Shown here one piece after another: positions 7,352-9,708 of a DNA stretch of 9,708 nt (position 1 is the first letter of the stretch; every line of letters starts with the position of its first letter). Below the pieces are notes generated by a model that worked only from the letters and a program-made list of their open reading frames with translations, did no database searches and was not told the DNA's origin. Source of the DNA: UPXZ01 sp035402725 (GTDB taxonomy: Bacteria; Bacteroidota; Bacteroidia; Bacteroidales; Paludibacteraceae); the NCBI GenBank assembly GCA_035402725.1, contig DAONDU010000100.1, forward strand, positions 1 through 9,708, written 5' to 3'. The translations under genes and the position numbers were made by a program.

Positions 7352-7366
7352 AAATCTCAAACAGTA
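7352..7366 (+). repeat. 15-nt direct repeat, copy 2
   Basis: AAATCTCAAACAGTA lies between the XRE-cupin stop codon and the acyl-CoA ligase start, ending 8 nt before the ATG. It is identical to 6145-6159 and in the same orientation, so the two copies flank the PAP2-like and XRE-cupin genes. Confidence 0.7.
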
Positions 7367-7374
7367 CAATAATT

Positions 7375-9030
7375 ATGATTGAAAAATATTTACAACAAAC
7401 AGAATTTTCTGACTTTGACGATTTCAAAGCCAATTATAAGCTCATTGTTCCTGAACAATTTAATTTTGGATACGATATTGTAGACGAATGGGCAGCCCTG
7501 CAACCCGATAAAAAAGCACTCCTGTGGACCAACGATAAAGGTGATTGCCACGAATTCACATTTGCCGAGATGAAAAAATACACCGATCAGACAGCTTCCT
7601 ATTTTCAGACCCTGGGTTTGAAGAAGGGAGACATCGTAATGGCTATTCTCAAACGCCGTTATGAGTTCTGGTTCACCATCATAGCGCTGCATAAGCTGGG
7701 CATAACTATCATTCCGGCTACTCATCTGCTTACAAAAAAAGATATCGTTTACCGCAATAATGCTGCCGATATCACTGCCATCATTGCAGTGGGAGAGGAG
7801 CCAATTGCATCGGCTATCAGTGAAGCAATGCCAGAATCTCCGTCTGTCAAACAACTGATTTCAGTCGGACCAATCATCCCGGAAGGCTGGCACGATTTTC
7901 ACGAAGGTATCAAAAATGCACCGGAATTTACGCCCATAAGCCATGTGAACAGCAATGACGATCCCATGATTATCAGTTTTACTTCCGGAACTACGGGAAA
8001 TCCGAAAATGGTAACTCTCGATTTTGTGTATCCGTTGGCTCATATAATTACAGCCAAATATTGGCATAACCTTGACGAGAACAGCCTTCACCTCACTATA
8101 GCCGATACCGGCTGGCTGAAAGCAGTGTGGGGAAAACTCTACGGGCAATGGATTGTTGGTGCATGTGTGTTTGTCTATGATCACGATAAATTTGCACCTG
8201 CTGATATGCTGAAAATGATTGAAAAACACCGGGTTACTTCACTCTGTGCACCTCCAACCATATTTCGCTTCCTAATTCGCGAAGACCTTACAAAATACGA
8301 TACATCTTCATTGAAATATTGTACCATTGCCGGAGAAGCCCTTAATCCAGAAGTGTACAAACAGTTCTACAAACTGACAGGAATAAAACTCCGCGAAGCA
8401 TATGGTCAGAGCGAAACGACAGTATCGGTACTTACAGCCCCCTGGGTGGAGCCAAAACCCGGCTCGATGGGACTGCCAAGTCCTCACTACAATGTTGATT
8501 TACTTACTCCCGATGGGAGGTCGGCCGAAGTGGGCGAGCAAGGTCAGATCGTAATCAGAACCGACAAAGGTTATCCGGTAGGCTTATTCAAAGGATATCA
8601 CCGCAATCAGCAGCTAACCGACGAATGTTATCAGGATAATATTTACTACACCGGCGATGTAGCCTGGCGCGATGAGGATGGTTATTTCTGGTTTGTAGGC
8701 CGGGCTGACGATGTAATTAAAAGTTCCGGATACCGCATCGGTCCGTTCGAAGTGGAAAGTGCCCTGATGACGCATCCCGCTGTGGTAGAATGTGCTATTA
8801 CCGGAGTACCGGATGAAATCCGCGGTCAGGTGGTGAAAGCAACCATAATACTATCGAAAGAATACAGAGACAAGGCTGGTGATGAACTGATTAAAGAAAT
8901 TCAGGATCATGTGAAATCGGTGACTGCTCCTTACAAATATCCCCGGATTATCGAATTTGTGGATGAATTGCCTAAAACAATCAGTGGAAAGATTCGCAGA
9001 AAAGAAATTCGTGATTCCGATGCTAAGTAA
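7375..9030 (+). CDS. Acyl-CoA ligase, medium-chain (ACSM-like) AMP-forming family
   Basis: This cytoplasmic enzyme of the ANL superfamily activates a carboxylic acid with ATP to an acyl-adenylate and then transfers it to CoA. All core motifs are present in 551 residues: the phosphate-binding loop TSGTTGNPK (203-211), the adenine-site motif YGQSET (343-348), YTGD (425-428), the hinge segment GRADDVIKSSGYRIGPFEVE (442-461) and the C-terminal PKTISGKIRR (533-542) with the adenylation lysine Lys539. The stretch ADTGWLKAVWGKLYGQW (243-259) is typical of medium-chain and branched-chain acyl-CoA synthetases rather than acetyl-CoA synthetases. The substrate cannot be fixed from sequence; short or medium, branched or aromatic acids are all possible. 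It is the last gene of the rpoN cluster, preceded by the XRE-cupin regulator and followed by a strong terminator. Confidence 0.95.
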   Translation: MIEKYLQQTEFSDFDDFKANYKLIVPEQFNFGYDIVDEWAALQPDKKALLWTNDKGDCHEFTFAEMKKYTDQTASYFQTLGLKKGDIVMAILKRRYEFWFTIIALHKLGITIIPATHLLTKKDIVYRNNAADITAIIAVGEEPIASAISEAMPESPSVKQLISVGPIIPEGWHDFHEGIKNAPEFTPISHVNSNDDPMIISFTSGTTGNPKMVTLDFVYPLAHIITAKYWHNLDENSLHLTIADTGWLKAVWGKLYGQWIVGACVFVYDHDKFAPADMLKMIEKHRVTSLCAPPTIFRFLIREDLTKYDTSSLKYCTIAGEALNPEVYKQFYKLTGIKLREAYGQSETTVSVLTAPWVEPKPGSMGLPSPHYNVDLLTPDGRSAEVGEQGQIVIRTDKGYPVGLFKGYHRNQQLTDECYQDNIYYTGDVAWRDEDGYFWFVGRADDVIKSSGYRIGPFEVESALMTHPAVVECAITGVPDEIRGQVVKATIILSKEYRDKAGDELIKEIQDHVKSVTAPYKYPRIIEFVDELPKTISGKIRRKEIRDSDAK

Positions 9031-9040
9031 TATGTTATTT

Positions 9041-9077
9041 AAATCCTTCTGAAAAGATATTCAGAAGGATTTTTTTT
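9041..9077 (+). terminator. Intrinsic terminator of the rpoN-acyl-CoA ligase cluster
   Basis: A perfect stem of 12 bp (AATCCTTCTGAA at 9042-9053 with TTCAGAAGGATT at 9060-9071), extendable by one A-T pair, encloses the 6-nt loop AAGATA and runs into a T tract (9070-9077). It starts 10 nt after the ligase stop codon. Confidence 0.95.
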
Positions 9078-9106
9078 AGGTGATTAAAAATTAATTTCTA
9101 CTTTTG
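9076..9106 (+). promoter_or_regulatory. Bacteroidota-type promoter of upp
   Basis: TACTTTTG (9099-9106) matches the TAnnTTTG box exactly. TTAG (9076-9079), 19 nt upstream, is a one-mismatch version of TTTG and overlaps the end of the preceding terminator. Transcription would start near 9112, giving a leader of about 70 nt. Confidence 0.6.
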
Positions 9107-9180
9107 TCGGATTTTTCTTGCGCCATTCAATTTCAAGTCAAAATTCAATAATAAATATACGGTTAAATAATTCCAAAAAT

Positions 9181-9708
9181 ATGAAAATCATCAATTTATC
9201 AGAAAACAACTCAGTTCTGCAACACTATCTGAGGGAAATACGCTCGGTGGATATACAGAAAGACTCCATGCGTTTTCGCCGCAATATGGAACGGATCGGT
9301 GAAATAATGGCGTATGAAATAAGCAAAACGATGAATTACAAACCGGACAAAGTAAAGACTCCGCTTGGAATTAAAGAATTAACCAAAATTGAAGAAAAAA
9401 TTGTTATTTCCACCATTCTTCGTGCCGGACTTCCTTTTCACAATGGATTTCTGAGCTATTTCGACAGTGCCGAAAATGCATTTGTTTCGGCTTACCGGAA
9501 GTACAAGGATGCGCTTAAATTCGATATTTTCATTGAATATATTGCTTCTCCGAAATTGGATGGTAAAACCCTGATTATAACAGATCCCATGCTGGCAACC
9601 GGCGGTTCCATGGAACTTGCGTACGGTGCCCTTCAAACCAAAGGCAAGCCCCGCAAAGTGATTATCGCTACAATTATTGCCAGTCAGCCGGCTATCGATT
9701 ATATGAAA
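9181..9708 (+). CDS. upp: Uracil phosphoribosyltransferase, 3' end beyond the window
   Basis: This pyrimidine-salvage enzyme joins uracil to PRPP to give UMP and pyrophosphate. The frame is open from the ATG at 9181 to the window end, giving 176 residues; Bacteroidota homologues are about 215-220, so roughly 40 C-terminal residues, including the expected uracil-binding part, are missing only because the window stops. The PRPP-binding loop DPMLATGGS (135-143) is intact, and ILRAGLPFHNG (79-89) is the conserved substrate-side segment. The N-terminus MKIINLSENNSVLQHYLREI fits the Bacteroidota branch of the family. It is separated from the acyl-CoA ligase gene by a terminator and has its own promoter-like site, so it is an independent unit on this side. 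Confidence 0.95.
   Translation, partial: MKIINLSENNSVLQHYLREIRSVDIQKDSMRFRRNMERIGEIMAYEISKTMNYKPDKVKTPLGIKELTKIEEKIVISTILRAGLPFHNGFLSYFDSAENAFVSAYRKYKDALKFDIFIEYIASPKLDGKTLIITDPMLATGGSMELAYGALQTKGKPRKVIIATIIASQPAIDYMK

Noticed and set aside
7888..7903. TGGCACG resembling the -24 half of a sigma-54 promoter
   Set aside because: It lies inside the acyl-CoA ligase coding region, and the -12 half lacks the required GC at the correct spacing.
1..9708. A novel defence, mobile or biosynthetic system
   Set aside because: Every long reading frame is explained by core or common families, with no transposase, integrase, nuclease cassette, toxin-antitoxin pair, CRISPR repeat or biosynthetic megagene visible.

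Overview
The window reads as ordinary core chromosome of a member of the Bacteroidota, most likely the order Bacteroidales. The grounds are a single-domain RRM RNA-binding protein starting MNIYIGNL, a long DnaG primase, a Bacteroidota-style RpoN with an acidic linker, the small DUF4268 protein, and a Bacteroidota-type Upp. Start codons lack Shine-Dalgarno sequences and are preceded by A/T-rich leaders. Promoter-like sites match the Bacteroidota primary sigma pattern (TTTG, about 19 nt, TAnnTTTG). I see no mobile element, CRISPR array, tRNA, rRNA or phage signature.

Left part, minus strand (positions 1-4515). Reading in transcription order from the right, a near-perfect promoter at 4485-4515 drives a DUF4268 protein of unknown function, then dnaG (replication primase), then proA (proline biosynthesis). 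The gaps are 71 and 59 nt and no convincing terminator separates the genes, so one transcript is plausible. Further left, also on the minus strand, is a separately transcribed 81-residue RRM protein with its own intrinsic terminator at 55-88. The roughly 295-nt A/T-rich stretch 360-654 between proA and the RRM gene holds the leader of the RRM gene and no credible coding sequence.

Right part, plus strand (4642-9077). A four-gene cluster starts with rpoN (sigma-54), followed by a membrane protein related to PAP2 phosphatases but with eroded active-site motifs, an XRE-helix-turn-helix/cupin regulator, and a medium-chain-type acyl-CoA ligase. The gaps are 20, 15 and 29 nt, and a strong intrinsic terminator (9041-9077) closes the unit. 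The regulator beside the ligase suggests local control of carboxylic-acid activation. After the terminator, upp (uracil salvage) starts from its own promoter-like site and runs off the window end.

I found no obviously new multi-gene system. The points most worth a second look are a 15-nt exact direct repeat immediately in front of two start codons of the rpoN cluster, which also flanks the PAP2-like and XRE-cupin genes; the PAP2-like protein, which keeps both active-site histidines but has lost neighbouring motif residues; the regulator/ligase pair; and the DUF4268 gene placed upstream of the primase gene.
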